A stretch of 64,000 bases of DNA from Cellulophaga omnivescoria (GCF_001999725.1 NZ_MDDP01000018.1:42794-106793); one strand, 5' to 3'; positions 32,648 to 41,389 are shown, numbered from the stretch's first letter. Notes: a model not told the origin generated them from the letters alone. Numbers and translations: made by a program.

Positions 32648-33742
32648 TTAAAAATACTTGATAGGATTTGTAATACTCTCCGATAAAGAGATTGCAAAAT
32701 TAGGAATTTTTTTTGTAAGTATCTCTACTAAAAGATTTTTTGTAAACTGCTCTGTTTCAAAGTGTCCTATATCTGCTAGTAATATTTTGTTTTCTGCCTC
32801 ATAAAATTGATGGTATTTTAGGTCAGCAGTAATAAAAATATCAGCATTTACAGCCTTTGCGGCAGCTATTGCAAAAGAACCACTTCCGCCTAATACAGCT
32901 ACCTTTTTTATTTTTTTATTTAATAAATTAGAGTGTCTAATACAGGCTACATTCATCTTATTTTTAAGATCTTTTAGAAAATCTACTTCATTTAAAGCAT
33001 TTTCTAGCTCGCCAACCATTCCCATACCTATATTTTGGTTTGTGTTTTCTAGAGTGGTTATTTCATAAGCAACCTCTTCATAAGAGTGGTTTTTTAGTAA
33101 AGCTTGTAAAATTTGTTTTTGTTTAGCTTTCTCAAAAGTTACATTAATTTGAACCTCTTCAGTAGTTTCTGTTTTGCCAATTTGGCCAATTGTTGGGTTG
33201 GCATTTTGGTTGGGTTTAAAACTGCCTATACCTATGGTGGTAAAACTACAGTTGCTATAATTGCCAATATTGCCTGCTCCGGCAATAAATAACGCTTCTT
33301 TTATTTTGTTAACTTCGTTTTTAGGAGCGTAAGTTGTTAACTTTTTTATAGTTCCTTTTTGTGGTATTAATATCTTGGTATTGGTAAGTCCTAGTACTTC
33401 ACAAATTTTTGCATTTACACCTCTGTTACTATTGTCTAAGGCCGTGTGCATACTATAAATTGCAATATCATTTTTTATTGCTTTTAAAACCACACGCTCT
33501 ACGTAATTAGCACCCGTAATTTTTTTTAAACCTGAAAAAATAATAGGATGAAAACTTACTATTAAATTACAATTTTTAGCAATTGCCTCATCCACAACAT
33601 TTTCTAAGGTATCTAAAGTAACCAATACGCCAGTAACTTTTGTACTGGTATTGCCAATTAATAGGCCTACATTATCAAAATCTTCTGCGTAATTTAGCGG
33701 CGCAAAATCTTCAATAATGTTTGTAATATCTTTTACAGTCAT
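32648..33742 (-). CDS. NIF3-like dinuclear metal centre protein
   Basis: 364 aa, the long (YqfO-like) form with a central insert of about 120 residues. Metal-binding segments are FDNVGLLIGN near residue 22, VSFHPIIFSG near residue 62, MHTALDNSNRGVN near residue 100, and DLKYHQFYEA and DIGHFETEQF near 310-330, providing the His/Asp/Glu ligands. NIF3 proteins are hexameric and their reaction is debated (possibly GTP cyclohydrolase-like). It is co-directional with the coiled-coil gene 4 bp downstream, a pairing I recall as common in Bacteroidetes, and divergent from lpxK. Confidence 0.93.
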   Translation of the reverse strand: MTVKDITNIIEDFAPLNYAEDFDNVGLLIGNTSTKVTGVLVTLDTLENVVDEAIAKNCNLIVSFHPIIFSGLKKITGANYVERVVLKAIKNDIAIYSMHTALDNSNRGVNAKICEVLGLTNTKILIPQKGTIKKLTTYAPKNEVNKIKEALFIAGAGNIGNYSNCSFTTIGIGSFKPNQNANPTIGQIGKTETTEEVQINVTFEKAKQKQILQALLKNHSYEEVAYEITTLENTNQNIGMGMVGELENALNEVDFLKDLKNKMNVACIRHSNLLNKKIKKVAVLGGSGSFAIAAAKAVNADIFITADLKYHQFYEAENKILLADIGHFETEQFTKNLLVEILTKKIPNFAISLSESITNPIKYF

Positions 33743-33764
33743 TTTTGATTGCTTTTATAAATTT

Positions 33765-33772
33765 CAAAGATA
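33765..33772 (-). promoter_or_regulatory. Candidate -7 element for NIF3 gene
   Basis: TATCTTTG on the minus strand, 22 bases before the NIF3 ATG. A weaker TACTTTCG at 33779-33786 faces lpxK on the plus strand. Confidence 0.4.
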
Positions 33773-33792
33773 AAATATTTACTTTCGTTCTT

Positions 33793-34791
33793 ATGCAACT
33801 ACTCAGAAAATTAGCGTTTCCTTTTTCCTTACTCTATGCTTTAGTGGTTTATTTGCGTAACTACCTGTTTAACGTTGGATTTTTTTCATCTAAAACGTTT
33901 AAAACACCAACTATTTGTGTTGGTAATTTAAGTGCTGGTGGTACCGGAAAAACACCTATGATAGAATTTTTATTACGCAATTTGCAAAACCAATACAAAC
34001 TAGCTGTTTTAAGTAGGGGATATGGGCGCAAATCTAAAGGTTTGTTAGTCGCAAATTCTTCAACTACCGTAGAGGATTTGGGTGATGAGCCTTATCAGAT
34101 ATATAAAAAATATCCAGTAGCAACAATGGTTGTGGATGGTGACCGTAGAAATGGTATTGCTACCTTAGAGAAAGATATAAAACCAGATCTTATTTTGCTA
34201 GATGATGCCTACCAGCATAGAAAGGTAAAGCCAACATTTTCTATACTACTCACTGCATACGGTAGTTTGTATGCTGATGATTGGTATTTGCCAACAGGTA
34301 ATTTGCGAGATGCTAAAACTGAGGCCAAACGTGCAAATATTATTATAGTAACAAAATGTCCAAATACTATTACTATAAACGAACAGGAAGAGATAGCGCT
34401 AAAATTGCAACCCAAAAAACACCAGCAATTGTTGTTTGCTAGCTTAAGTTATTCGACTATACTTAAGGGCAACAAAAAGCAATTGACTTTAGATAATTTT
34501 AAAGGAAAAAAAATAACCTTAGTAACTGGTATTGCAAATCCAATACCTTTAGTAGATTTTTTAAATTCACAAGGGGTAGATTTTGAGCACCTTGCTTACA
34601 ATGATCATCATTTTTTTACAGATGCAGAAATAGAAAATTTTGCAAGTAAATATTTTGTGTTAACTACAGAAAAGGATTTTGTTAGGTTACAAGGTAAGTT
34701 AAGTAATTTATGTTATATAGAAGTGCAACATAAATTATTGCAAGACGGCAAAGCAACTTTATTGAGAAGTATAAAAAATACTATTATGTAA
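33793..34791 (+). CDS. lpxK: Tetraacyldisaccharide 4'-kinase
   Basis: Adds the 4'-phosphate of lipid A at the inner membrane. 332 aa from ATG 33793 (MQLLRKLAFPFSLLYALVVY, a membrane-associated N-terminus); an upstream ATG at 33745 would overlap the divergent promoter region. The Walker A variant is NLSAGGTGKTPMIEFLL near residues 47-63; SRGYGRKSKG and GDEPYQIYKKYP follow as expected, then LDDAYQHRKV near residue 137. It shows that the cell makes phosphorylated lipid A. The 3' end overlaps the convergent sensor kinase gene by 8 bp. Confidence 0.95.
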   Translation: MQLLRKLAFPFSLLYALVVYLRNYLFNVGFFSSKTFKTPTICVGNLSAGGTGKTPMIEFLLRNLQNQYKLAVLSRGYGRKSKGLLVANSSTTVEDLGDEPYQIYKKYPVATMVVDGDRRNGIATLEKDIKPDLILLDDAYQHRKVKPTFSILLTAYGSLYADDWYLPTGNLRDAKTEAKRANIIIVTKCPNTITINEQEEIALKLQPKKHQQLLFASLSYSTILKGNKKQLTLDNFKGKKITLVTGIANPIPLVDFLNSQGVDFEHLAYNDHHFFTDAEIENFASKYFVLTTEKDFVRLQGKLSNLCYIEVQHKLLQDGKATLLRSIKNTIM

Positions 34792-36991
34792 TTTTTTTAT
34801 TAAAAATATTTTCCCCAATTTTTTGGTAAAAATAGTCTGGTTTAAAAGGTTTTGTAACAATGTCATCACAACCCGCAGCATAAAAATTCTCTACACTATC
34901 ATCTAAAGAAATTGCAGTAAGTGCAATTATAGGAATTTCACTATCAAACTTTCTTATCTCAATAGTAGCCTCTACACCACTTATACCTGGCATATGAATA
35001 TCCATTAAAATAGCATCATAAGTATTGTTCTGTGCAAGCTCTATGGCTTCGGTACCGTTATTAGCAATATCACTAGACATACCTTTTTTAGAAAGCATTT
35101 TTTTGGTTATTACTTGGTTTATTTTGTTGTCTTCTACAATAAGTAGTTTAAGTCCTTCAAAAATAAATTCTTGTGGTATATATTCTTCTTCAGTACTATT
35201 TACACCCTTGTCTTTACAAACAAGCTCTATTTCAAAACTAAATATAGATCCAATTCCTTTTGTACTTTCTAAATGTATTGTGCTTCCAAATAAGCTTAGT
35301 AGGTTTTTTACAATGGTTAATCCAAGACCTGTACCGCCGTATTCTCTATTAATTTGTATAGATCCTTGCTCAAAACTATCAAAAATATTTTCTTGTAATT
35401 CATTAGATATTCCTATTCCTGTATCCTTTACTTCAAAATAAATAGTACAAATATCTTCAACTTTTTTAAGCTCATTAATGGTAACGGTAACCTCTCCGTT
35501 TTTGGTAAATTTAATTGCGTTACCAATTAAATTTATTAGTATTTGTGATATTTTTATTGGGTCTCCTAAATGGGCTCTAGATATTTTTTTATCTATAACT
35601 AAATTAAGTTTTGTGTTGTTAGATTTTGCACTTTGCTGTAGAGAATCTATAACATCTTTTATAGTTTTTCTTAGGCTAAACTCAATTTGTAAAGTTTCTA
35701 ATTTTTGAGCATCAATTTTGTTAACCTGTAGTATATCATTTATAAAATTTAAAAGGTAGTCTCCAGAAAATTTTAATGATTTTAAATGTTCTTTTTGGCT
35801 TTCTGTAGGGTTTTCTTCTAGGAGTAAATTTGTTAAACCCGTAACTGCATATAATGGTGTACGTAACTCATGACTAACAGTTGATAAAAAATTAGTTTTA
35901 GCTTCCATAGCTTTAACCGCTTCATCTTTAGCAATTTCTAACTCTTTATTTGTTTGCTGTAATAAGTTATTTGTTTTAATTTTAATTTGATTGTTTCTGT
36001 ATAGAGAAATGGCTAATAAAGAAATGATAGCTAAAATGGCAAAAGCAACAATATTTGTGCTCTCAGACCTGTTTATAGATGCTTCTTGTTCTAGATTTTT
36101 TTCTAGTAAGGTTTTTACGTCTTGTTCTAAACCTTCAATATGTATATCATTAGCAGTTCTTTCATGAGCTTTACTTGTGGTTAAACTGTAAAGAGAATCT
36201 TTTAAATGAATTAAATTTTTATTAAAAATTAAAGCTGTGTTGTAGTCTTTAATATCTTCATAAGCTTTGCCAACTAGAGTGTTAATTTCTAGCATTTCAT
36301 TTATAAAACCATTCTTTTTGGCGATTGGTAATGCTTCTAAACCAAATTTTATGCAATCTTCAGGGTTGTCAAAAGAATTAATTTTTGCTAATCCTAAATA
36401 TCCTTGTATTGTAAAATAATCTTTTTCGTAAATATCAGAATTTACAACAAGTGCATTATAAAATCTAGATGCTTTTAAAAAGTTTGTTTTTTGAAAGTTG
36501 ATGTTAGCTTGCGTTAAAACCATACGGTTAAGTAAATTACGATCATTACTTAGTTGCTTTGCTTCCGATAATTTTTCTTCTGCCTGAAAATTATTTTTAT
36601 CTAAGTATAAGTAAATAGCCTCTAGATATTTGCTTTCACTAGAGCCGTATGGGTATGCAATGTTTTTTAATAAAACTCTAGTTCTGTCCCAATAAAACTT
36701 AGATCTTGGTACATTATCAAGTTCTAGATATAGAAAAGCATATTTATGAAAACAATCTATAAGCCCTTTTTCATCTTCTTTTTTTTCTGCATAATCTGCA
36801 GCTTTTTGTATGGCCTCTAATGCAGCTTTAATGTTGTTTTGATTTTTATTTTTTCGGGCAACAGAAAAGTAATAATCTAAATCTTTAAACGCAGTTGGAG
36901 ATTCTTGAGCAATTGCACAAGAAAACAGTAAGCAACTAAAAATAGCAGTAAGTACTGTTTTAAAAATTAGATTATGTTTTATTCTTTTCAA
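34784..36991 (-). CDS. TPR-containing hybrid sensor histidine kinase/response regulator
   Basis: 735 aa. Order: signal sequence (1-29), a periplasmic tetratricopeptide-like helical region (about 30-270), a coiled segment, one transmembrane helix (about 313-332, IVAFAILAIISLLAISLY), HisKA with the phospho-His in SHELRTPLYAVTGL near residue 372, HATPase_c with NLIGNAIKFTKNGEV, DTGIGIS and GGTGLGLTIVKNLL, and a C-terminal receiver with phospho-Asp in LMDIHMPGISG near residue 662. No DNA-binding output is attached. Its ATG overlaps the gapA stop by 4 bp, so it is probably translated from the gapA mRNA. The signal is unknown. Confidence 0.94.
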   Translation of the reverse strand: MKRIKHNLIFKTVLTAIFSCLLFSCAIAQESPTAFKDLDYYFSVARKNKNQNNIKAALEAIQKAADYAEKKEDEKGLIDCFHKYAFLYLELDNVPRSKFYWDRTRVLLKNIAYPYGSSESKYLEAIYLYLDKNNFQAEEKLSEAKQLSNDRNLLNRMVLTQANINFQKTNFLKASRFYNALVVNSDIYEKDYFTIQGYLGLAKINSFDNPEDCIKFGLEALPIAKKNGFINEMLEINTLVGKAYEDIKDYNTALIFNKNLIHLKDSLYSLTTSKAHERTANDIHIEGLEQDVKTLLEKNLEQEASINRSESTNIVAFAILAIISLLAISLYRNNQIKIKTNNLLQQTNKELEIAKDEAVKAMEAKTNFLSTVSHELRTPLYAVTGLTNLLLEENPTESQKEHLKSLKFSGDYLLNFINDILQVNKIDAQKLETLQIEFSLRKTIKDVIDSLQQSAKSNNTKLNLVIDKKISRAHLGDPIKISQILINLIGNAIKFTKNGEVTVTINELKKVEDICTIYFEVKDTGIGISNELQENIFDSFEQGSIQINREYGGTGLGLTIVKNLLSLFGSTIHLESTKGIGSIFSFEIELVCKDKGVNSTEEEYIPQEFIFEGLKLLIVEDNKINQVITKKMLSKKGMSSDIANNGTEAIELAQNNTYDAILMDIHMPGISGVEATIEIRKFDSEIPIIALTAISLDDSVENFYAAGCDDIVTKPFKPDYFYQKIGENIFNKKIT

Positions 36992-37998
36992 ATATATTTT
37001 TTTTGAACCAACAAATTTATGAGGTCAATAATTCTACTACTGTATCCAGACTCATTATCATACCAACCAATAACCTTTACCATTTTACCAATAACAGAAG
37101 TCATCTGAGAATCAAACGTACAAGAATAAGAACTATTGTTTACATCAATAGAAACAATAGGATCTTCGGTATAATGCAGTATTTTTTTTAAGTTGTTGTC
37201 TGCGTGGCACTTAAATGCATTATTTATTTCTTGTATTGAGGTTTCTTTTTTTACATTAAAGGTAATATCTGTTAATGAGCCATTTGGCACCGGTACTCTA
37301 ATGCCACAACCACCTATTACTTCTGCTAACTCTGGAAATATTTTAGTTAAAGCTCTGGCAGCACCAGTTGTAGTTGGTATTATAGATTGCCCTGCAGCTC
37401 TTGCTCTACGTAAATCTCTATGAGGTTGGTCATGCAGGCTCTGGTCTGTGGTGTAAGAGTGTATGGTTGTAATATACGCTTGCTCTATACCACAAAGGTC
37501 ATTAATAACCTTTACCATAGGAGCCGCATTATTTGTTGTGCATGATGCATTAGAGATAATGTGGTCTTCTGCAGTTATGTCTGTATGATTTATGCCGTAA
37601 ACTATCATTTTTATAGCATTATCTGTTGGTGGAACAGATAAAATTACTTTTTTGGCTCCGTTTTTTAAATGATAACTTAAATCCTCTTTGGTTTTAAATT
37701 TACCTGAAGACTCTATTACCAAGTCTACATTGCTGTTGTGCCAAGGAATATCTTTAGGCGTGCTAGCATTTGTTATATTTATAGTGTTACCGTTTACTAC
37801 AATAGTATTTTCTGTATTAGATATATTTTCATTAAAAATACCGTGTACACTATCATACTTTAACAAGTGAGCTAATGTTTTAGCGTCTGCCAAATCATTA
37901 ATAGCTACAACATTTAAATTTGGGTATTGGTTTAATAACCTATATAAGGTACGGCCAATTCTGCCGAAACCGTTAATACCAATGTTTATTTTTTTCAT
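36988..37998 (-). CDS. gap: Type I glyceraldehyde-3-phosphate dehydrogenase
   Basis: 336 aa, full length. The NAD-binding start is INGFGRIGRTLYRLLNQYP and the catalytic Cys is near residue 150 in NASCTTNNAAPMVKVI. The commoner motif is NASCTTNCLAP; the second, non-catalytic Cys is Asn here. The HSYTTDQSLHDQPHRDLRR segment and RVPVPNGSLTD near residue 230 are also present. It could be glycolytic or a second, specialised copy (for example gluconeogenic, or erythrose-4-phosphate acting). Overlap of 4 bp with the sensor kinase gene suggests shared control. Confidence 0.93.
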   Translation of the reverse strand: MKKINIGINGFGRIGRTLYRLLNQYPNLNVVAINDLADAKTLAHLLKYDSVHGIFNENISNTENTIVVNGNTINITNASTPKDIPWHNSNVDLVIESSGKFKTKEDLSYHLKNGAKKVILSVPPTDNAIKMIVYGINHTDITAEDHIISNASCTTNNAAPMVKVINDLCGIEQAYITTIHSYTTDQSLHDQPHRDLRRARAAGQSIIPTTTGAARALTKIFPELAEVIGGCGIRVPVPNGSLTDITFNVKKETSIQEINNAFKCHADNNLKKILHYTEDPIVSIDVNNSSYSCTFDSQMTSVIGKMVKVIGWYDNESGYSSRIIDLINLLVQKKYI

Positions 37999-38034
37999 TT
38001 TAAATACGAAAAAATAATGCTTAATAAAAAGCAG

Positions 38035-38061
38035 TTTTAGCCAATTGTATGTAGGCTAAAA
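38035..38061 (-). terminator. Terminator-like hairpin after lipA
   Basis: On the minus strand TTTTAGCC pairs with GGCTAAAA directly after the lipA stop; a T-run (CTGCTTTTT) begins five bases past the stem, so termination is plausible though not ideal. Confidence 0.55.
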
Positions 38062-38937
38062 TTAATTAATATGTTTGTGTGCTTTGTATGATGAGCGAAC
38101 CAGTGCGCCACTTTCTACGTGTCTAAAACCCATTTCTAGTCCTAGTTCTTCATACTTTTTAAACTGCTCTGGTAAAATAAATTCTTTTACAGGAAGGTGC
38201 TTTTTAGAAGGTTGTAGGTATTGGCCAATGGTTACAACATCTACGTTTGCAGCTCTAAGGTCTTCCATAACCTTAATAACTTCGTCTTCTTGTTCTCCTA
38301 ATCCTAGCATAATACCAGACTTAGTTCTTCTGGCACCATTATCTTTTAGGTAACGTAAAACATCTAAACTTCTCTCGTATTTAGCTTGTATACGTACTTC
38401 CCTTGTTAATCTTTTAACGGTTTCCATATTGTGAGAAACTACTTCTGGACTAACTTCTATAATACGATCTAGGTGAGTACCCATTCCTTGAAAATCTGGA
38501 ATAAGAGTTTCTAGAGTTGTTTCTGGGTTCATTCTGCGTATGGCCTTAACGGTTTCTGCCCATATAATAGAGCCCATATCTTTTAAATCGTCCCTATCTA
38601 CAGATGTAATAACAGCATGTTTAATACTCATTATTTTAATAGAACGTGCTACTTTTTCTGGTTCTTCCCAATCTACATCTTCCGGTCTTCCTGTTTTTAC
38701 ACCGCAAAAACCACATGATCTTGTACATACGTTACCAAGAATCATAAATGTAGCTGTACCTTCTCCCCAACATTCTCCCATATTAGGACAACTACCTGAT
38801 GTACATATAGTGTTAAGGCTGTATTTGTCTACTAAACCTCTTAACTGTGTGTACTTTTTACCAGTAGGTAGTTTTACTCGTAACCATTTTGGTTTTCCCT
38901 TAGGCGGTTTTACGTTATCTACAGTGTTAATACTCAT
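38062..38937 (-). CDS. lipA: Lipoyl synthase
   Basis: Radical-SAM enzyme that inserts two sulfurs into octanoyl groups on lipoyl domains. 291 aa. The auxiliary iron-sulfur cluster ligands are [12 protein letters not shown] near residues 41-52, the radical-SAM cluster is CTRSCGFC near residues 72-79, and the conserved C-terminal RSSYKAH near residue 281 supplies the serine ligand. A TATATTTG element precedes it. It is downstream of the sigma gene by 57 bp on the same strand. Assignment is secure. Confidence 0.97.
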   Translation of the reverse strand: MSINTVDNVKPPKGKPKWLRVKLPTGKKYTQLRGLVDKYSLNTICTSGSCPNMGECWGEGTATFMILGNVCTRSCGFCGVKTGRPEDVDWEEPEKVARSIKIMSIKHAVITSVDRDDLKDMGSIIWAETVKAIRRMNPETTLETLIPDFQGMGTHLDRIIEVSPEVVSHNMETVKRLTREVRIQAKYERSLDVLRYLKDNGARRTKSGIMLGLGEQEDEVIKVMEDLRAANVDVVTIGQYLQPSKKHLPVKEFILPEQFKKYEELGLEMGFRHVESGALVRSSYKAHKHIN

Positions 38938-38951
38938 AAAAATATTTTGTA

Positions 38952-38959
38952 CAAATATA
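38952..38959 (-). promoter_or_regulatory. Candidate -7 element for lipA
   Basis: TATATTTG on the minus strand, 14 bases before the lipA ATG; full match to TAnnTTTG, no well-spaced TTG. Confidence 0.4.
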
Positions 38960-38994
38960 CAAACAAAATAGCGTTAGTTATAATAGAGTAGAGG

Positions 38995-39564
38995 TCAAGA
39001 TTTTGGTTTTGCTGTTATAATTTGAGCAAGTAGTTTTTTTGCGCGTAGTAATTTTACTTTTACACTATTTATAGGTTCATTAAGCTCTGTGGCAATATCT
39101 GAGTAGCTAAGTTCATTAAAGTAGCGTAAATTTATAATTCTTTGGTAAGCAGGTTTTAGCTTTTTTATGTCTTGTAGTAAATTGGCTAAATTTTGTTCTA
39201 TTATTAATTGGTCTTCTATGGTAGGTGCGTCATCTAATACTTTTATAACATCGTCATTGCCATAATTCATATTTTCAAGTACGCTACGCTTTCTTTTTCT
39301 AAATAAATCTACGTGTAAATTTTTACCAATAGTAATTAACCAAGTTTTAAACTTGTAGTTACCATCATAGGTATTTATTTTATCAAAAGCTTTAGAGAAA
39401 GTTTGTATTGTTAGGTCTTCTGCGTCGTTTTCGTTTTCAGTTCTTACAAGTAAAAATCCATAAACATCATTCCAAAAGGTGTCTAAAAGGTTGCTAAAAG
39501 CAATTTGGTTACCTGCTTTAGCTTTAGTTAAATTTGCGTTAAGTTCTTCTTCAGATAATTTCAT
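38995..39564 (-). CDS. ECF-type RNA polymerase sigma factor
   Basis: 189 aa from ATG 39562-39564 (MKLSEEELNANLTKAKAGNQ). An in-frame TTG at 39576 lies inside a hairpin and is rejected. Region 2 reads WNDVYGFLLVRTENENDAED and KFKTWLITIGKNLHVDLFRK; region 4 is NELSYSDIATELNEPINSVK, a helix-turn-helix for -35 recognition. The ATG directly follows a terminator-like hairpin and seven T. The preceding gene codes for a small membrane protein with a CxxC motif; no RskA-like anti-sigma factor is adjacent to this one. Regulon unknown. Confidence 0.93.
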   Translation of the reverse strand: MKLSEEELNANLTKAKAGNQIAFSNLLDTFWNDVYGFLLVRTENENDAEDLTIQTFSKAFDKINTYDGNYKFKTWLITIGKNLHVDLFRKRKRSVLENMNYGNDDVIKVLDDAPTIEDQLIIEQNLANLLQDIKKLKPAYQRIINLRYFNELSYSDIATELNEPINSVKVKLLRAKKLLAQIITAKPKS

Positions 39565-39590
39565 AAAAAAAGGCAAATTTTCATTTGCCT
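39565..39590 (-). terminator. Terminator/attenuator-like hairpin ending at a sigma-gene ATG
   Basis: On the minus strand AGGCAAAT, loop GAAA, ATTTGCCT and seven T lead straight into the ATG at 39564. The hairpin overlaps the stop codon of the upstream CxxC gene. It has the build of an intrinsic terminator, but its position before a co-directional gene suggests attenuation or translation control. Confidence 0.75.
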
Positions 39591-39798
39591 ATTGTATTTC
39601 TGTTGATGCCTCCATTTTGCAATCTTGCTCCGCAGGTAGTTTGCCGCACATACCGCAAGCTTGTCCGTCTTTATTTAAAAAAGGACTTTGGCTAGCACAC
39701 GTCCCTGCAAATTTGCCATCTTTCTTTGCCCAAATTTTAATTGCAATTCCTGCAAAACCAAGACTTAAAAGGCCTATGGTTAATAAAACTAGTTTCAT
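39589..39798 (-). CDS. Small membrane or secreted protein with CxxC motif
   Basis: 69 aa: MKLVLLTIGLLSLGFAGIAI forms one transmembrane segment or signal, then IKIWAKKDGKFAGTCASQSP and ACGMCGKLPAEQDC. The four cysteines (one CxxC pair plus Cys34 and Cys59) hint at redox or metal binding. Similar small proteins sit upstream of ECF sigma genes in flavobacteria, as I recall, but no function is established. Its stop overlaps the hairpin that precedes the sigma gene. A TATCTTTG element lies 14 bases upstream of the ATG. Confidence 0.8.
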   Translation of the reverse strand: MKLVLLTIGLLSLGFAGIAIKIWAKKDGKFAGTCASQSPFLNKDGQACGMCGKLPAEQDCKMEASTEIQ

Positions 39799-39812
39799 AA
39801 TTAAATTTTAGG

Positions 39813-39820
39813 CAAAGATA
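39813..39820 (-). promoter_or_regulatory. Candidate -7 element for CxxC protein gene
   Basis: TATCTTTG on the minus strand, 14 bases before the ATG at 39798, matching TAnnTTTG. It would also drive the sigma gene if the hairpin is read through. Confidence 0.45.
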
Positions 39821-39854
39821 CTAATTATAGCTTTTATATGTATACACTTTAACG

Positions 39855-40619
39855 TTAGTTTGCGTATGATATATTAGCTACAATATTTTCTACTGTTGGT
39901 GTTTTGTTACCACCTTTAGGTTCTATTGTAATATAACCCATTGCATTTTCTCCGTAAGGTAATGCTAGTAATTTATCTTTATCAGTAATGTCTTTTATTA
40001 CACCAATGTTAATCATTTTGCCATCTACCTCTGCCCACATTTGTAAACATTGGTCTTCTGGTAAATTGGGTATATTTTTTACATTTATGTATGATAATTT
40101 TTTAACAGGGTTAATGTAAGCAACAGCTTTTAATTCTTTAGCTTTTGTATTACCTTTTACATTGTACCTTTTTGTTTTAGGGTTATTAAGTACAATAAAT
40201 TGGTTTCTAACATCCTCTAATTGTTGCTTCATATTGTTTTCAATAGTCTTCATTTTATTGTTAACAATAGTGTTTTCTTCTTGTAAGGATTTGTTTTGGT
40301 TCCAGAAGAAGAAAGAAGCAGCTGCAAAAACAAAAGCTAAAGAACAAGCAATAGCAATGTATCTGTAAAATTTACTGTGTGATTTTTTCTCTGCTTTTAC
40401 ACGGTCTAAAATTTTATTTTTTAAACCATCTGGTGCATCAATAGCATGAAGTTTTGCAAAAATTTCTAAATTTTCTTGCAACTCATTGTACGTTTTGCTT
40501 ACCTCTGGGTACATAGCTATGTAGCGCTCTACCCTAAGCGTTTCTTCTGTAGTAGTAGCATCTAAAAGATACTTTTCTAGAAGATCTGATTCTAAGAATT
40601 TTTTTATTTTATCTGTCAT
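39855..40619 (-). CDS. RskA-type anti-sigma factor
   Basis: 254 aa. The N-terminal 75 residues are a cytosolic zinc-free anti-sigma domain (EKYLLDATTTEETLRVERYI), followed by one transmembrane helix at about residues 87-106 (YIAIACSLAFVFAAASFFFW) and a short coiled coil. The periplasmic domain has PVKKLSYINVKNIPNLPED and CLQMWAEVDGKMINIGVI, features of anti-sigma-K RskA. Its ATG overlaps the stop of the partner sigma gene by 4 bp, so the two are made together and the sigma factor is held inactive until an envelope signal triggers release. Confidence 0.92.
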   Translation of the reverse strand: MTDKIKKFLESDLLEKYLLDATTTEETLRVERYIAMYPEVSKTYNELQENLEIFAKLHAIDAPDGLKNKILDRVKAEKKSHSKFYRYIAIACSLAFVFAAASFFFWNQNKSLQEENTIVNNKMKTIENNMKQQLEDVRNQFIVLNNPKTKRYNVKGNTKAKELKAVAYINPVKKLSYINVKNIPNLPEDQCLQMWAEVDGKMINIGVIKDITDKDKLLALPYGENAMGYITIEPKGGNKTPTVENIVANISYAN

Positions 40620-41179
40620 AACAAAAATGATATAAAAATTGTTAATGCGGTAGAACCGTATATTTTCTTTAATTCTCTTAGTCCAATTTTTAGTCTGGAC
40701 TTTATAGTTCCTAAAGGAATATCTAATTCTTCACTAGCCTCTTGTTGGGTCATCCCTTCAAAAAATAAGGCTTCCAGTACTATTTTATATTTGGGTTCTA
40801 ACTTATGTAAGTTATCCTTAACATCCATTAGTTCTGGTCTAGTGCTCTCTGTACCTAAATTATATACGTCTGAAACGTCTATTTGGATTTCCTTATCTGA
40901 TTTTGTGTTTACACTTCTAAGTTTGTCTATAGCTGTATTACGGGTAATTCTAAATAACCACGTAAATAGTTTAGCCTTAGAAGAGTCATAAGAGTCTGCT
41001 TTTTTCCAAATTTTCACAAAACTTTCTTGTAGTACGTCTTGTGCTAAATCTTCATCTCTAACAACTTTGTTGGCTACACCAAATAAAGTATCACCATAAT
41101 GGTCGTACAATAAAGATATTGCTTTTTCATCTCTATCTTGTAGTAATTCTACAATATGTTTTTCAAGTAGTGTACTCAT
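40616..41179 (-). CDS. ECF-type RNA polymerase sigma factor (SigK-like)
   Basis: 187 aa. Region 2 has LAQDVLQESFVKIWKKADSY and KLFTWLFRITRNTAIDKLRS; region 4 is MTQQEASEELDIPLGTIKSR, a helix-turn-helix. It is the first gene of a sigma/anti-sigma pair (4-bp ATGA overlap). The RskA-type partner and sequence suggest the SigK group. A TATATTTG element lies about 50 bases upstream. The C-terminus ends in a hydrophobic tail (TALTIFISFLL), which is slightly unusual. Confidence 0.93.
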   Translation of the reverse strand: MSTLLEKHIVELLQDRDEKAISLLYDHYGDTLFGVANKVVRDEDLAQDVLQESFVKIWKKADSYDSSKAKLFTWLFRITRNTAIDKLRSVNTKSDKEIQIDVSDVYNLGTESTRPELMDVKDNLHKLEPKYKIVLEALFFEGMTQQEASEELDIPLGTIKSRLKIGLRELKKIYGSTALTIFISFLL

Positions 41180-41228
41180 TCTAGTTGTGTTACGCTATTT
41201 CTGTAAATTTTTTTTACACTGCGGCATC

Positions 41229-41236
41229 CAAATATA
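41229..41236 (-). promoter_or_regulatory. Candidate -7 element for sigma/anti-sigma operon
   Basis: TATATTTG on the minus strand, 49 bases before the ATG. A TTG lies 26 bases upstream, just outside the normal 17-23 spacing, so autoregulated or alternative promoters are possible. Confidence 0.4.
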
Positions 41237-41355
41237 CATTTGCTAACGTATATAGTTAAACGCAAGATTACAAAAATGATTGCGATAATTAAAATATTTA
41301 CAACTTAAGTAGGCAGCTGGTTACTGCCACTTATTTTTGGTTAGTTTGGTTTGGT

Positions 41356-41389
41356 ATAACCCCTGTTCCTTTTTGGTTTCAGGGGTTAT
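41356..41389. terminator. Hairpin overlapping the murB stop codon
   Basis: ATAACCCCTG pairs with CAGGGGTTAT across a 14-base loop; the 3' arm covers the murB stop (41386-41388). The stem is strong, but no T-run follows on the minus strand, so termination is uncertain. Confidence 0.5.

Noticed and set aside
41356..41389. Riboswitch or leader element near murB
   Set aside because: The hairpin lies at the 3' end of murB over its stop codon, not in a leader.
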